Source: Taeniopygia guttata
Taxonomy: Eukaryota > Chordata > Aves > Passeriformes > Estrildidae
Assembly: GCF_048771995.1 (NCBI RefSeq)
Contig: NC_133026.1
Location: 150,559,001-150,623,000 of the forward strand
Length of the DNA stretch: 64,000 nt
Direction of reading: 5' to 3'
Shown here: positions 34,232 to 44,317 of the stretch, piece by piece
Position numbering within the stretch: the stretch's first letter is position 1
Layout: the number at the start of each line of letters is the position of its first letter
Position numbers and translations under genes: made by a program
Notes under the pieces: generated by a model
What the model was told of the DNA's origin: nothing
The model's database searches: none
What the model saw: the letters and a program-made list of their open reading frames with translations, nothing else

Positions 34232-34379
34232 TAGGGAAAAGAATGAGTAGACAGGAGCAGTGAGTGGAAGGGATCCAATGCCAGGTTCAAGTAGGGTGAG
34301 CACCAGCTGAGGTGCTTTGCTTGCAGGAGTTGTGGCGAGAGGACAGAGCTGGTGGTGTCAGGGGTGGTGCTGAGGACCC

Positions 34380-34691
34380 TTAGCAGATGTAGCCACCCCT
34401 TCTGCCATAGCAGCCCAGACCTCCCAGCCCGTAGCCAAGGCCAAAGCCAAATCCACCAGAGATGGGCTGTCCCTGGGCGTTGAGTTCACTGCCCAGAGCA
34501 GCCGAGGAGGTGGATCCGACGGCGGTGTTCTGGGGGAAGGAGGTCATGATGGGTCCTGGCAGGGTGACCAGCACAGGGGAAGGGTTGATGATGACGCGGG
34601 AATCCTGGCATTGCAGGGCACAGGGCTCGTTGCAGCTGTTGGCCAGCGGGGTGGGTCCGCCGGTGGATCCGCAGTGGGTGTTGCAGGCCAT
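34380..34691 (-). CDS. Feather-type beta-keratin, copy 1 (103 aa)
   Basis: This is a corneous beta-protein of the avian epidermis that polymerises into 3-4 nm filaments in feather and related cells. The conserved core [20 protein letters not shown] and [20 protein letters not shown] matches feather keratins; the Gly/Tyr tail ends [10 protein letters not shown]. Compared with most copies it has His6 for Arg, Gly11 for Cys and lacks one Tyr-Gly in the tail (103 rather than 105 aa). The coding exon begins at 34711 after a CTTCCAG acceptor. A 183-bp intron (34712-34894) separates it from a noncoding first exon ending at a GTGAGT donor. This is the array edge, and its 3' flank differs from the other copies. 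Confidence 0.95.
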   Translation of the reverse strand: MACNTHCGSTGGPTPLANSCNEPCALQCQDSRVIINPSPVLVTLPGPIMTSFPQNTAVGSTSSAALGSELNAQGQPISGGFGFGLGYGLGGLGCYGRRGGYIC

Positions 34692-34958
34692 GGGTGTGGA
34701 GTGGAGGGTGCCTGGAAGAGAAGGGGTGAAGTAGGACAGGGGATGTGAGGGGCAGTGATGCAGGAGGGTGATGGAGTGTGGAGGCTGTTGTGGGGCTGTG
34801 GGAAGGCATGAGGGCTGCTGAGGCTGGGGCTGAGCGTGCTGGAAGAGAAGGGCCAGGGGTGCAGAAGCAGGAGGTTCAGGGGCTTGAGACTCACCTGGTT
34901 GTCAGCAGGAGCAGAAGGCTTCAGGAGAAGTGTGTGAGGGAGAGAGGCTCTGTGCTGG

Positions 34959-34966
34959 CTTTTATG
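34959..34966 (-). promoter_or_regulatory. TATA box, keratin copy 1
   Basis: CATAAAAG on the minus strand, about 65 bp before the exon 1 donor. Confidence 0.75.
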
Positions 34967-35094
34967 CTGGTTCTGGAGGGGTGGGTCAGCTTTGTCCCAT
35001 GGCCTTGGGGCATTTTGGAGGCCTCGTGAGTGCTGAGGTGGGGAGTGTTTTGCTCCCCACAACTCTGCAGTGTCATGTCCTGCGCTTGAGGCCA

Positions 35095-36270
35095 TGACTT
35101 TGGCGGCAGCTTTTAAATGCAAGCATTAGAGACCAAAGGCTGCCATGGAAGTTGTTTGTCTATGAGGGCTGAAGACGTGACCAGAAGTTTGGAGAGGTTG
35201 GATGTCATCATCATGGCAGTGGTGTGCTGTGGTTTTGTGGGTTCGTGGTGAAGAGGGGCCTCGTTCCCCCACAGCCACGTCAGGCTTGTTTGGGCTTTGC
35301 AGCTCTTCTGGAGATGGCAGGTGTCCCCTTCCATGATATTTTCTGTCTCGTGACCGTGTTGTGCAATTTCTAAACTTTTCCGTATTCCAGCCCTTTCTCA
35401 CTAAAACTGGGAAGCAATTCCTGTGATTTATGGATTTCTCCCGTACTCCCCAAGGTCTTGTGTTGATTCATCCATAGCTGGTGATGGATATGGAGAAGAA
35501 GATGTGTGAGGAGCAGCTGATGGAACTACAGACATTCACTTTTCACAAAAAGAGGGTTGACCTGGTTAAGCTCTACAGGTTTCAGAATGGAAGTCCTAAC
35601 ATCAGTTTTGTCTGACACAGCCTTGCAATTCACGATGTGGGAAGTGCTTTCCTCCCCACAGCTTTGCAGTGTCATGTCCTGCTCTTGAGGTCATGTCCAT
35701 GTGCCCTTGTGTGTCAGCATTTAAGTGAGAGTTGGTATTTGGGAGGATTTTTTTGGAAGATGTGTGTCAGAGAAACCAAAATATACAACAAAAGCCTAAG
35801 GAAAACATGGGTGTCATCAGTGAGGTCATTCTGTGGCACTCGTATGTTTGGTTTGTTTTTCTTGTGGGTGTGTTGTGAAGAGGGCCCCAATTCCACCGCA
35901 GCCATGTCAGGCTGGTGTGGGCTTTGCAGCTGTGCTGTGCATGAGAAGCTGCCCCTTCCGTCACGGTCATTCCTCCTTTAAAGTGTGAGTGTTTGAAACC
36001 CAAGGCTGGTGTTGATGGTCCGTGTCAAATGGGACTGAAGACGTGACCAAGATTTTGGCAGGTGTGGTGTCATCAATGAGGTCAGCCTGTGGGACTCATG
36101 GGTTTGGGTTTGTGGGTGTGTTTTTTGGAGGGGTCCCAAACTATTGCAGGTGTGTCAGGCTGGTCTGGGCTTTGCATCTGTGCCAGGTGTGAGCACCTGG
36201 ACTCTTCCATTCCTTCTGGGCAGTCAGAGAGTTGCCCCTTCAGCAAGGTGGAGGGTGATGGAGTGTCTGA
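35095..36270. repeat. Internal sub-duplications of the keratin upstream segment
   Basis: Three diverged copies of a segment normally present once per unit lie at about 35095-35345, 35690-35985 and 36060-36260. Each contains a 'tgtgaagaggg..cc.cagcca.gtcaggct.gt.tgggctttgcag' string. Two more lie at 38275-38560 and 38975-39230 between copies 2 and 3. Confidence 0.7.
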
Positions 36271-36299
36271 GGCCACACTTCTCTGTTCCACTGGTCAGA

Positions 36300-37020
36300 A
36301 GGAACTGAAGACTACGGGTTAAAGGAATCTTCCCAAAGTTCAAGCAAGGGGAACGTGAAGTTCTGCATCTGGACAGGAACCGCACTTGGCCCAGGATAAT
36401 GCCTGGGACTGAAATTCTGGAAAGTGACTTTTGTGAGCGGGACCCTGTGGTGCTGATTGAGATCAGAGTGACCAGGAGGTTGCAGTGGGGAATTACTTCA
36501 GTGGGGTGTCACCAGTGTCCAAGGCAGAGTTCTGAAAATTGTTGCCATGAAATTGTGAGAGGTGGCCCTTCCTCTCTTTAGAGCAGTGGTGAGATTCTAT
36601 GTGGGTGCTGTGGACAGCTCTGGCCTCGAGATGTGGAGAAGAACAAGGGGATAGTGGACCAAGAGCAGTTGAGAGCCACTAGACACTTCAATTTCTGGTG
36701 GATCTTTGCTAGAGGAGAGACTGAGAGAGCTGAGATTCTGCAGAGACAAGGCTGGGCAGGGGGTGTCGGCAGTGTGTGGGAGCCCAGCTGTTGTCAACAC
36801 TGCACACATGAAAGGAATAGGGCATGTGCAAAAGTGAGGAAATAGATGGAATTCCATGTGCAAAGGAAGGAAGAATTTTTCAGTGTGCGTGGAAGGTCAC
36901 AGAGTGTAAGAGACAATGGGGTCTCTCTTCTTGGAGGTCCAAAACTGAACTGGCCATAGTCCTGGAAGTTCCTGGAATGGAAGCATTGGCACTCAGGAGT
37001 TCCTGCCCAAGTGTTTGATG
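36300..37020 (+). repeat. Diverged CR1 remnant between keratin copies 1 and 2
   Basis: Words such as 'gaagttctgcatctggacagg' and 'cttggaggtccaaaactgaactg' align with plus-oriented CR1 3' sequence. A related remnant lies at about 39600-40080 between copies 2 and 3. Confidence 0.55.
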
Positions 37021-37169
37021 TTGTTCCCCTGTTCATGGGGAGGACTCAAGAGTGCTGCTGGGAAGAGAATTTTTCAAGTCTATGCCTGGGTAGAGTGACT
37101 TTGGCATAGCAGTGCCCAAGTAAGAATTGTTATGTCAAAGCCTTTGGTAGATGAGGTGATGGCCATGTG

Positions 37170-37835
37170 TCATGTTCTGGAAGGTTCCCCCTCTCTCCTG
37201 TTTGCCATGTCAGCGTTGGTTGTTACTGGTGGGGACACATGTGGTAAGAAATGTTCTTTGCTTCCTTTCCATGCGACATAATGTTTGAGTGCTGCCATTG
37301 CACAGGGTGAGGATGTGAGACCATTGGAATTCAAAACAAAGAGGCTGCAACTGAGGTTGTGATGCAAGAAAAATTTATTGAAGTGAAAAACTGATGAGAA
37401 GGAAGAAGCTGAAGGAATCAGGTGTGAAGTTGAGAGGCCACCAGCCGAGGTGCTTTGCTTGCAGGAGCTGCTGGCAGAGCCCAGAGCTGGTGGTGTCAGG
37501 GGTGGTGCTGAGGGCCCATAGCAGATGTAGCCACCCCTCCTGCCATAGCAGCCCAGGCCTCCCAGGCTGTAGCCATAGCCCAGGCCAAAGCCAAATCCAC
37601 CAGAGATGGGCTGTCCCTGGGCGTTGAGCTCGCTACCGACAGCAGCCGAGGAGGTGGATCCGACGGCGGTGTTCTGGGGGAAGGAGGTCATGATGGGTCC
37701 TGGCAGGGTGACCAGCACAGGGGAAGGGTTGATGATGACGTGGGAATCCTGGCATTGCAGGGCACAGGGCTCATTGCAGCTGTTGGCCAGCGGGGTGGGT
37801 CGGCAGGTGGATCCACAGCGGGTGTTGCAGGCCAT
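37170..37835 (-). CDS. Beta-keratin copy 2 with lost stop codon (221-codon open frame)
   Basis: The first 105 residues are a normal feather-type beta-keratin (Arg12, [24 protein letters not shown]). The codon after GGYIC is TAT (37520-37518) instead of the TAA present in all nine other copies. The frame then stays open for about 115 more codons to TGA at 37172-37170. The AATAAA signal for this gene (37374-37379) lies inside that extension, so a normally polyadenylated mRNA would contain no in-frame stop and would be a non-stop decay target. The promoter, 5' UTR intron (37856-38048) and TATA box look intact. It is either a recently disabled copy or a base error in the assembly. Confidence 0.9.
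   Translation of the reverse strand: MACNTRCGSTCRPTPLANSCNEPCALQCQDSHVIINPSPVLVTLPGPIMTSFPQNTAVGSTSSAAVGSELNAQGQPISGGFGFGLGYGYSLGGLGCYGRRGGYICYGPSAPPLTPPALGSASSSCKQSTSAGGLSTSHLIPSASSFSSVFHFNKFFLHHNLSCSLFVLNSNGLTSSPCAMAALKHYVAWKGSKEHFLPHVSPPVTTNADMANRREGEPSRT
37374..37379 (-). terminator. Poly(A) signal, keratin copy 2
   Basis: AATAAA on the minus strand. It falls within the open frame extended by the stop-codon loss. Confidence 0.75.
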
Positions 37836-38118
37836 GGGTGTGGAGTGGAGGGTGTCTGGAAGAGAGAGGGGGATGGGGCAGGAGAGGGATTTCGGGGCTT
37901 GAAGGGCAGTGATGCAGGAGGGTGATGGAATGTGGAGGCTGCTGTGGGGCTGTGTTGAGGCGTGAGGGCTGCTGAGGCTGGGGCTGAGCGTGCTGGAAGA
38001 GAGGGGCCAGGGGTGCAGGAGCAGGAGGGTCAGGGGTGTGAGGCTCACCTGGTTGTCTGCAGGAGTAGGAGGAGCAGGTATCAGGAGAAGTGTGTGTGGG
38101 AGAGAGGCTCTGGGCTGA

Positions 38119-38126
38119 CTTTTATG
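38119..38126 (-). promoter_or_regulatory. TATA box, keratin copy 2
   Basis: CATAAAAG on the minus strand, at the same place relative to exon 1 as in the other copies. Confidence 0.75.
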
Positions 38127-40479
38127 CTGGTTCTGGAGGGGTGGGTCATCCTTGTTCCATAGCCTTCGGCATTTTGCAGGTTCCAGTTCCTTCTGGCTCA
38201 GACTGGTGAGTCCTGAGGTCAAGGAGTGTTTCAATCCCGCAATTTTGCTCTGTCACGTTCTACTGTTGAGTCCATCTGACCTTGGCGGCAGCTTTTAAAT
38301 GCCAATATTACAGACCTAAGGCTGTTGAGGGTGATGATGTTTTTTTGTGGAGGGCTGTAGACTTGACCAGAGGTTTGGGCAGTCAGGTGTCAACACTGAA
38401 CTCACCCAATAGCACTGTTGTGCTGTATTTTGTGAGTGTTTTGTGGAGAGGGTCCTCATTCCCTCCCCAGCCACATCAGGCTCATCTGGGCTTTGCAGCT
38501 CTTCTGGGCGTGACGGGTGTCCCCTTCTGTCACGTTCTATCCTTCCCGGGCCCTGTTGCCAACATTCTAAACCTGTTTATATGTCAGGCCTTTCCTGCTG
38601 GAGATGGGAATGCAATCCCTGTGATGTGGGGACTCTTGTCATGCTCTGCATTGTCCTGTGTTTCATTCATCTGTAGCGCTCGTCTCAGCTGGGCCCAGCA
38701 AGGTCACACTCAGGGGTCTCATTGCTGGGCTCTGAGTGAAACCAGGACAGGATGAATGGTGAAGGATAAGAAGATGATGTGTCAGGAGCAGTTCAGGACC
38801 TGGATACATTCAATTTTCAGAACAAATGTATTGATCTTTTTACTCTCTCAAGGTACCTGTATGAAAATCAGAATATTCATTTACCTGGCCCAGCATGGCG
38901 AGTCATGAGCTATGGACTGTTTTCCTTCCTGCAGCTCTGCAATTCCCTATCCTGCTCCTGTGCCTGTGTCCATCTAACCTTGGCAGCAGCTTTAAAGTGA
39001 GAGTTGGTCTTTGGGAGGATTTGCTTGGAATGTGTGTGTCAGAAAAAGCAGAATAAACAACAAATGCCTATGAGAATTGGGATGTCATCAGTGAGGTCAA
39101 CCCATGGGACAAATGTGTTTTGGTTTGTGACTGCATTTGAGAGAGGGGCCTCATTCCTTTACAGCCAGGTCAGGCTGGTCTGGCCTTTGTGGCTGTGCTG
39201 GGCATTAGGACCTGCCCCTTCCAGGGCATTTACTCCCTCCCACCTTGCCCTTGGATTTCCAGGGATCTTGTTCCTGCACACAAGGATGGGACAATTCTCT
39301 CCCCTACAGAGCATTTTCAAGGGCAGTTTGTGCAAGGTGATGAGGAGCAGTTAGCGTTGATTTTGAAGGGCCAAATCATGTCTTAGTGACCTTCATGTGG
39401 CCAACAGAGGGAAATAATTTTACTGTGGATGATGAGGGAGTGATGGCTGGCCTTTACCTCTGCTCTTAGCAGTGTCTTTGGCCCTGTCTCCTGCTGCATC
39501 ATGCCAGACTATGCAAGGATGTACAGGTGGTGTAAAGGGTCAGTGAGGTGGACTGCTCTATTTATGTAATATTTAAACAATGTGTAATATTTAAACAACC
39601 TTGTGATCCAAAGTCAAGCTGGAGTGAAACTTCAAATGAAGTTGCTCAAGAGTCGAATCCATGAGGCCAACACTGTTCAACATCGTCAGAAATGTTGTGG
39701 TCAGTGTGAGCAGTTCTGTGCTGCCCAGGGCAGGAGGCCCAGAGACTTAGTGAAACAAGGCCACTTCAGGGCTACCCAGATATTTAAAGGGCTGGAGGAT
39801 TTTTCACAGAGGACTGAGAGAGAGGGACTTCCCAGAGACAAGGCTGGATTGGGGGGTTGTTACCAGTGTGTGTAAATCCTGCATGGCAGGGAATGAAGCT
39901 GTGGGATCACAGCTGTTCTCAGTGCTGCACATGCAAAGGAAAAGTCGGCAACGGCACAAGTGAAAACAGATGGAATTCCATGGGCAGAGCAGACGAGCCT
40001 TTTGTAGTGTGAGAGTGGAAGAGGTGCAGGAGTCTATCGAGGGAGATAAAAACATGAGCTGTCCATGTTTCTAAAAATCCTTCTCGGTACCCTCACTTGG
40101 ACAAAGGGGAGGGAAGCTCTTGCAGCACTTTCTGAATTTCTCTCAGAGTGGATGATATTGTGATTGTTTGTATGGTTTGAGAGTTTTAATGAGAGGAGAT
40201 ATTGTCAAAGTTATGCTGGCATGGAGAGACTTTTCCAGAGCAATGAGTAGGGGAGCATTGTTGTGTCAAAGCCTTTGATATGGCAGGTGATGTGTTTTCT
40301 CATGTTCAGAAAGGACACCCTTCAACCCTGCTTCCTGTGCCAGTCTTGGTTATTACTGGTGGGAGCCTATTGTTTCAGAAGGTGTTGTGCCACTTTGCCA
40401 TCCACCCCATGGGAGAGGGTGTGAGAGCTTTGGACTTCAAAAAGAAGAGGAAACATGTGAGGCTTTGATGCAGGAAAAC

Positions 40480-40485
40480 TTTATT
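40480..40485 (-). terminator. Poly(A) signal, keratin copy 3
   Basis: AATAAA on the minus strand, about 150 nt past the stop codon. Confidence 0.75.
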
Positions 40486-40633
40486 GTTGCAAAAGAATTG
40501 AAAGGCAAGGGAGAGAACGTGAAGAGGTCCAGGGTGAGGTGCAAGTTAAGAGGACACCAGCCGAGGTGCTTTGCTTGCAGGAGCTGTAGCCAGAGGCCAG
40601 AGCTGGTGGTGCCAGGGGTAGTGCTGATGGCCC

Positions 40634-40951
40634 TTAGCAGATGTAGCCACCCCTTCTGCCATAGCAGCCCAGGCCTCCCAGGCCGTAGCCATAGCCCAGG
40701 CCAAAGCCAAATCCACCAGAGATGGGCTGTCCCTGGGCGTTGAGTTCACTGCCCAGAGCAGCCGAGGAGGTGGATCCGACGGCGGTGTTCTGGGGGAAGG
40801 AGGTCATGATGGGTCCTGGCAGGGTGACCAGCACAGGGGAAGGGTCGATGATGACGCGGGAATCCTGGCATTGCAGGGCACAGGGCTCGTTGCAGCTGTT
40901 GGCCAGCGGGGTGGGTCCGCAGGTGGATCCGCAGCGGGTGTTGCAGGCCAT
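40634..40951 (-). CDS. Feather-type beta-keratin, copy 3 (105 aa)
   Basis: It has the standard layout, [20 protein letters not shown] at the N-terminus, the filament core, and a [22 protein letters not shown] tail. It differs from copy 6 by Asp for Asn in SRVIIDPS. The coding exon starts at 40971 and the 5' UTR intron is 40972-41164. The 3.1-kb unit to its right is the first full-length one of the homogeneous part of the array. It appears functional: start, frame, TAA stop, TATA box and poly(A) signal are all present. Confidence 0.96.
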   Translation of the reverse strand: MACNTRCGSTCGPTPLANSCNEPCALQCQDSRVIIDPSPVLVTLPGPIMTSFPQNTAVGSTSSAALGSELNAQGQPISGGFGFGLGYGYGLGGLGCYGRRGGYIC

Positions 40952-41228
40952 GGATGTGGAGTGGAGGGTGCCTGGAAGAGAATGGATGAGGTAGGAACAG
41001 GGGTTTGGAGTTTTGAGGGGCAGTGATGCAGGAGGGAGAGGGAAAGTGTGCAGGTTTTTGTGGGGCTGTGGGGAGGCGTGAGGGCTGCTGAGGCTGGGGC
41101 ACAGTTGGCTGGAAGAGAAGGGCCAGGGGTTCAGAAGCAGGAGGGTCAGGGGAATGAGGCTCACCTGGTTGTCAGCAGGAGCAGAAGGCTTCAGGAGAAG
41201 TGTGTGAGGGAGAGAGGCTCTGGCCTGG

Positions 41229-41236
41229 CTTTTATG
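41229..41236 (-). promoter_or_regulatory. TATA box, keratin copy 3
   Basis: CATAAAAG on the minus strand upstream of the noncoding exon. Confidence 0.75.
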
Positions 41237-42013
41237 CAGGTTTGGAGGGGTGGAACAGCCTTGTCTCATGGCCTTGGGGCATTTTTTAGGCAGCGCCTCT
41301 TTGCCGGCCCAGCCTGGTGAGTGATGAGGTGGGAATTGCTTTCCTCGACATATTTCTTCAATTCCATGTCCTGTTCATGAGTCTATTTCTGTATCTGACC
41401 TTGGCGGCAGCTTTTAAATGTTAGTAATACAGACCAGAATTTGATGATGATGTTGTTGGTTTTAGGGAGGGCTGACAACATGACCAAAGTTCTGGGCAGG
41501 GAAGTGTCATCCATGAAGTCACTCCACAACACTGGTGTGCTGTGGTTTGCGGCTGTCTTGTGAAGACGGGCCCCGTTCCCTCCCATGTCTGTTAGGCTGG
41601 TCTGGGATCTGCAGGTGTGCTTGGGGTGACAGATCTGGTCCTTTCATACTGTTTTCTCCTTCTTCTCTTTGGCTCCATGTCTGTAGTCTTGTCTCTATGC
41701 CTTTCCTTTCCTTCTGGAGATGGGAAAGTGATCCCTGTGATTTAGGGAGGTCTCCCATGCTCCCCAAACTCTTGTGTTGGTTCATCTGTAGCGCTCATCT
41801 TACCTGGGCACAGGAAGGTCACACTGTGGGGTCACAGAGCTGGGCTCTTACACATGGAAAGGAAATCTGGTGAAGGATAGGGAGAACAAGGCACATGAGG
41901 GGCAGGTGAAGGAATGGGAGTGTTCAATTTTCAGAGAAAGGTTGTCCTTGTTGCCCTCTGGAGTTAGCTGAACACAAATCATGTACATCAGTCTTGTCTC
42001 CCTTTTTTCCACA

Positions 42014-42236
42014 CTTCAGAGAAGAGGGAATGGAGTCAATTTGCTCTCGGGAAAGCTGAGTTAGGTATTAGGGAGAATTCCTTCACAAGTAGAGTTTTCA
42101 AGCCCTGTTCATGACTGCCCAAGGACAGTGGTGTAGTCTCCATTGCTAGATGAATTTAGAAGCCATGGAGATTTGGACTTTGGCATGTTTGATGGTGACC
42201 TAACAGGAGATGGAGGAATGGTGGGACTTGATGCAG
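42014..42236 (+). repeat. CR1 remnant A, one per keratin unit
   Basis: From GAGAAGAGGGAATGGAGTCA through 'ttaggtattagggagaattccttcac' and 'ctgcccaaggacagtggtg..gtctccat' to 'ggaatggtgggacttgatgc', it follows a plus-oriented CR1 3' end. The same element recurs at about 45095-45316, 48048-48265, 51150-51366, 54250-54470, 57340-57562 and 61118-61340, so it was there before the units multiplied. Confidence 0.7.
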
Positions 42237-42719
42237 ATTTACATTGAAATCATTTACAAATGAAACATTTCTGAGATTGGTGGCACTCACAGATTTGTTT
42301 TCCAGCTGGCCTGCATGTCAAGAGTTTTCTCCAACTGAAGGGATTCCATGGATGTTGGGGGCAGCTGAGCAAGGGAGGAGAGGGTAGATGGGAGCAGCAG
42401 CAGATGAGGGGTGAGGCAGGCCTTGGTGGTCTTGAGTTGTGGCAAGTGCCGATGGGTGAGGCCACTTGGAGGATTTGCCTTGAGGAAATGGTGCTTGGCT
42501 GAGCTGTGTGTCTGCTCTGTGCCAGTGCCTCAGCCTGGGCATGAGGGGAGAGCTCTGGCTGCTGTTGGACTCAACCCTTTTGTGAAGCCTTTGTTGGTCC
42601 TTCCCATTCTCCACTCCCAGAGCACCCGAACAAGCTCAGGTTGCCAGAGAGTGCCGTGAGTGGCCTGAGAGTGGCTGAGAGGCTGGCCCAGAGGCTGGGG
42701 ATCAGTGGCACAAAGCCCA

Positions 42720-43190
42720 GATGGAATCAAGTCTCAAGGGAAGCATGTCGAGAGTTGCATCCATGAGGCCCAGCCTGTTGAAGATCCTCAGCAAAGGTGG
42801 GGGCAGTGGAGTATGAAAGAAGGGCAGTGGAGGGCCAGCAAGATCCTGAAAGGGTGGAGCAGCTTTCCTAGAAGAGAGCTGGGATTCCCAGAAGTCAAGA
42901 ATGGATGGGGCTGTCATGAGTGTGGATAAATCCCTGGTGGCAAAGGATGAATCCAGGGAGCCCGGCTGTTCTCAACAGTGGAGGAGAAGAGGGAAGGGCA
43001 CAAATGGAAATGGATGCAATTTTATGAGCAAATAAGGCAGAAACTTTTCATTGTGAGTGTGACCAGAAAATGAAAGCGGTGATGGGATCTGGGAGACTCC
43101 ATCTGATGTCCTGGGAGATCCAAAACTGAGCTGTCCATTGTGCTGGGAATCCAGCTCTTGATGACTCTGCTTGATCAGTGGGGTGGAAGC
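42720..43190 (+). repeat. CR1 remnant B, one per keratin unit
   Basis: It begins 'gatggaatcaagtctcaagggaagc' and 'catgaggcccagcctgttgaagat', then 'aacttttcattgtgagtgtgacc' and ends 'gactctgcttgatcagtggggtgg', matching CR1 3' sequence with large divergence. Counterparts lie near 45650-46125, 48757-49235, 51850-52325, 54950-55425, 58730-59205 and 61830-62310. Confidence 0.6.
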
Positions 43191-43580
43191 ACTTGCACAC
43201 TGGCGTGTGTGTCGAAGTCAATGATGTTATTACTTTTTTTTGTGGTTGGGTGTCAAGAGTCTTGCTGGGCAGAGATTTTGCCAAGTGTGTTCTGGTATGG
43301 AGTGACTCTTCCAATTTCATGCTCAGGAGATGATTGGGTAAAATGCTTTGGTGTATCAGGATGGGGATTTTGTCTCATTTTAGGCGGTGTTTCCCTCCAT
43401 CCCTGCTTCCCACAACAGTCTCGGTAGTTCCTGGTGGTGTCCAATTTTCTAAGAAAGATTTTGCTGCCCTTTTCCACCTACCACAATGGCCTATTCATTG
43501 CTAGAAATGTGCCGGAGGAGGGTGTGAGTGAATTGGAATTCAAAAGAACGGAGTCATCTGAGGCTTTGATGCAAAAGAAC

Positions 43581-43586
43581 TTTATT
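43581..43586 (-). terminator. Poly(A) signal, keratin copy 4
   Basis: AATAAA on the minus strand, about 150 nt past the stop codon. Confidence 0.75.
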
Positions 43587-43732
43587 GAAGCGAAAGATGG
43601 AAAAGACGAAAGAAGCAAGTGGAAAGGATTGTGTAAGGGGCAAGTAGGGCAACCATCAGCCGAGGTGCTTTGCTTGCACCTTCTGTTGCCTGAGGATCAA
43701 ATTTCCTGTGTCAGGAGTGGTGCTGAGGGCCC

Positions 43733-44032
43733 TTAGCAGATGTAGCCACCCCTCCTGCCATAGCAGCCCAGGCCTCCCAGGCCGTAGCCAAGGCCAAAGC
43801 CAAATCCACCAGAGATGGGCTGTCCCTGGGCGTTGAGTTCACTGCCCAGAGCAGCCGAGGAGGTGGATCCGACGGCGGTGTTCTGGGGGAAGGAGGTCAT
43901 GATGGGTCCTGGCAGGGTGACCAACACAGGAGAAGGGTTGATGATGACGCGGGAATCCTGGCATTGCAGGGCACAGGGCTCGTTGCAGCTGTTGGCCAGC
44001 GGGGTGGATCCGCAGCGGGTGTTGCAGGCCAT
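43733..44032 (-). CDS. Feather-type beta-keratin, copy 4 (99 aa, shortened N-terminus and tail)
   Basis: The frame is intact but shorter than the 105-aa norm. A 12-bp deletion removes four residues around position 11 ([16 protein letters not shown]), including one conserved Cys of the N-terminal Cys cluster, and a 6-bp deletion removes one Tyr-Gly from the tail. The filament core is unchanged. Both deletions keep the frame, and the start, TAA stop, TATA box and poly(A) signal are present. The loss of a cysteine could alter disulphide cross-linking; that is inference. Confidence 0.95.
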   Translation of the reverse strand: MACNTRCGSTPLANSCNEPCALQCQDSRVIINPSPVLVTLPGPIMTSFPQNTAVGSTSSAALGSELNAQGQPISGGFGFGLGYGLGGLGCYGRRGGYIC

Positions 44033-44309
44033 GGGTGTGGTGTGGAGGGTGCCTGGAAGAGAATGGGCGAGGTAGGACAAAAAAGTGGAGTTTTGAGGGC
44101 AGTGATGCAGGAGGGCGAGGGAGAGTGTGCAGGTTGTTGAGGGGCTGTGGAAAGGGTGAGGGCTGCTGAGGCTGGGGCCGCGCTGTCTGGAAGAGAAGGG
44201 CGAGGAGAAGGGCAGGAGCATGAGGGTCAGGGGTGTGAGGCTCACCTGGTTGTCAGCAGGAGCAGAAGGCTTCAGGAGAAGTGTGTGAGGGATAGAGGCT
44301 CTGGCCTGG

Positions 44310-44317
44310 CTTTTATG
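44310..44317 (-). promoter_or_regulatory. TATA box, keratin copy 4
   Basis: CATAAAAG on the minus strand upstream of the noncoding exon. Confidence 0.75.

Noticed and set aside
34462-34734. A 90-codon plus-strand open frame ([20 protein letters not shown]...) opposite every keratin gene
   Set aside because: It is the antisense shadow of the conserved keratin coding exon. Its conservation follows from the sense protein, and it has no promoter or splice signals of its own.
41535-41873. A recurring plus-strand frame of about 110 codons (MCCGLRLSCEDGPRSLPCLL...) in most keratin units
   Set aside because: It is repeated because the units are duplicates. It has no initiation context, homology or splice structure, and several copies are truncated or frame-shifted.
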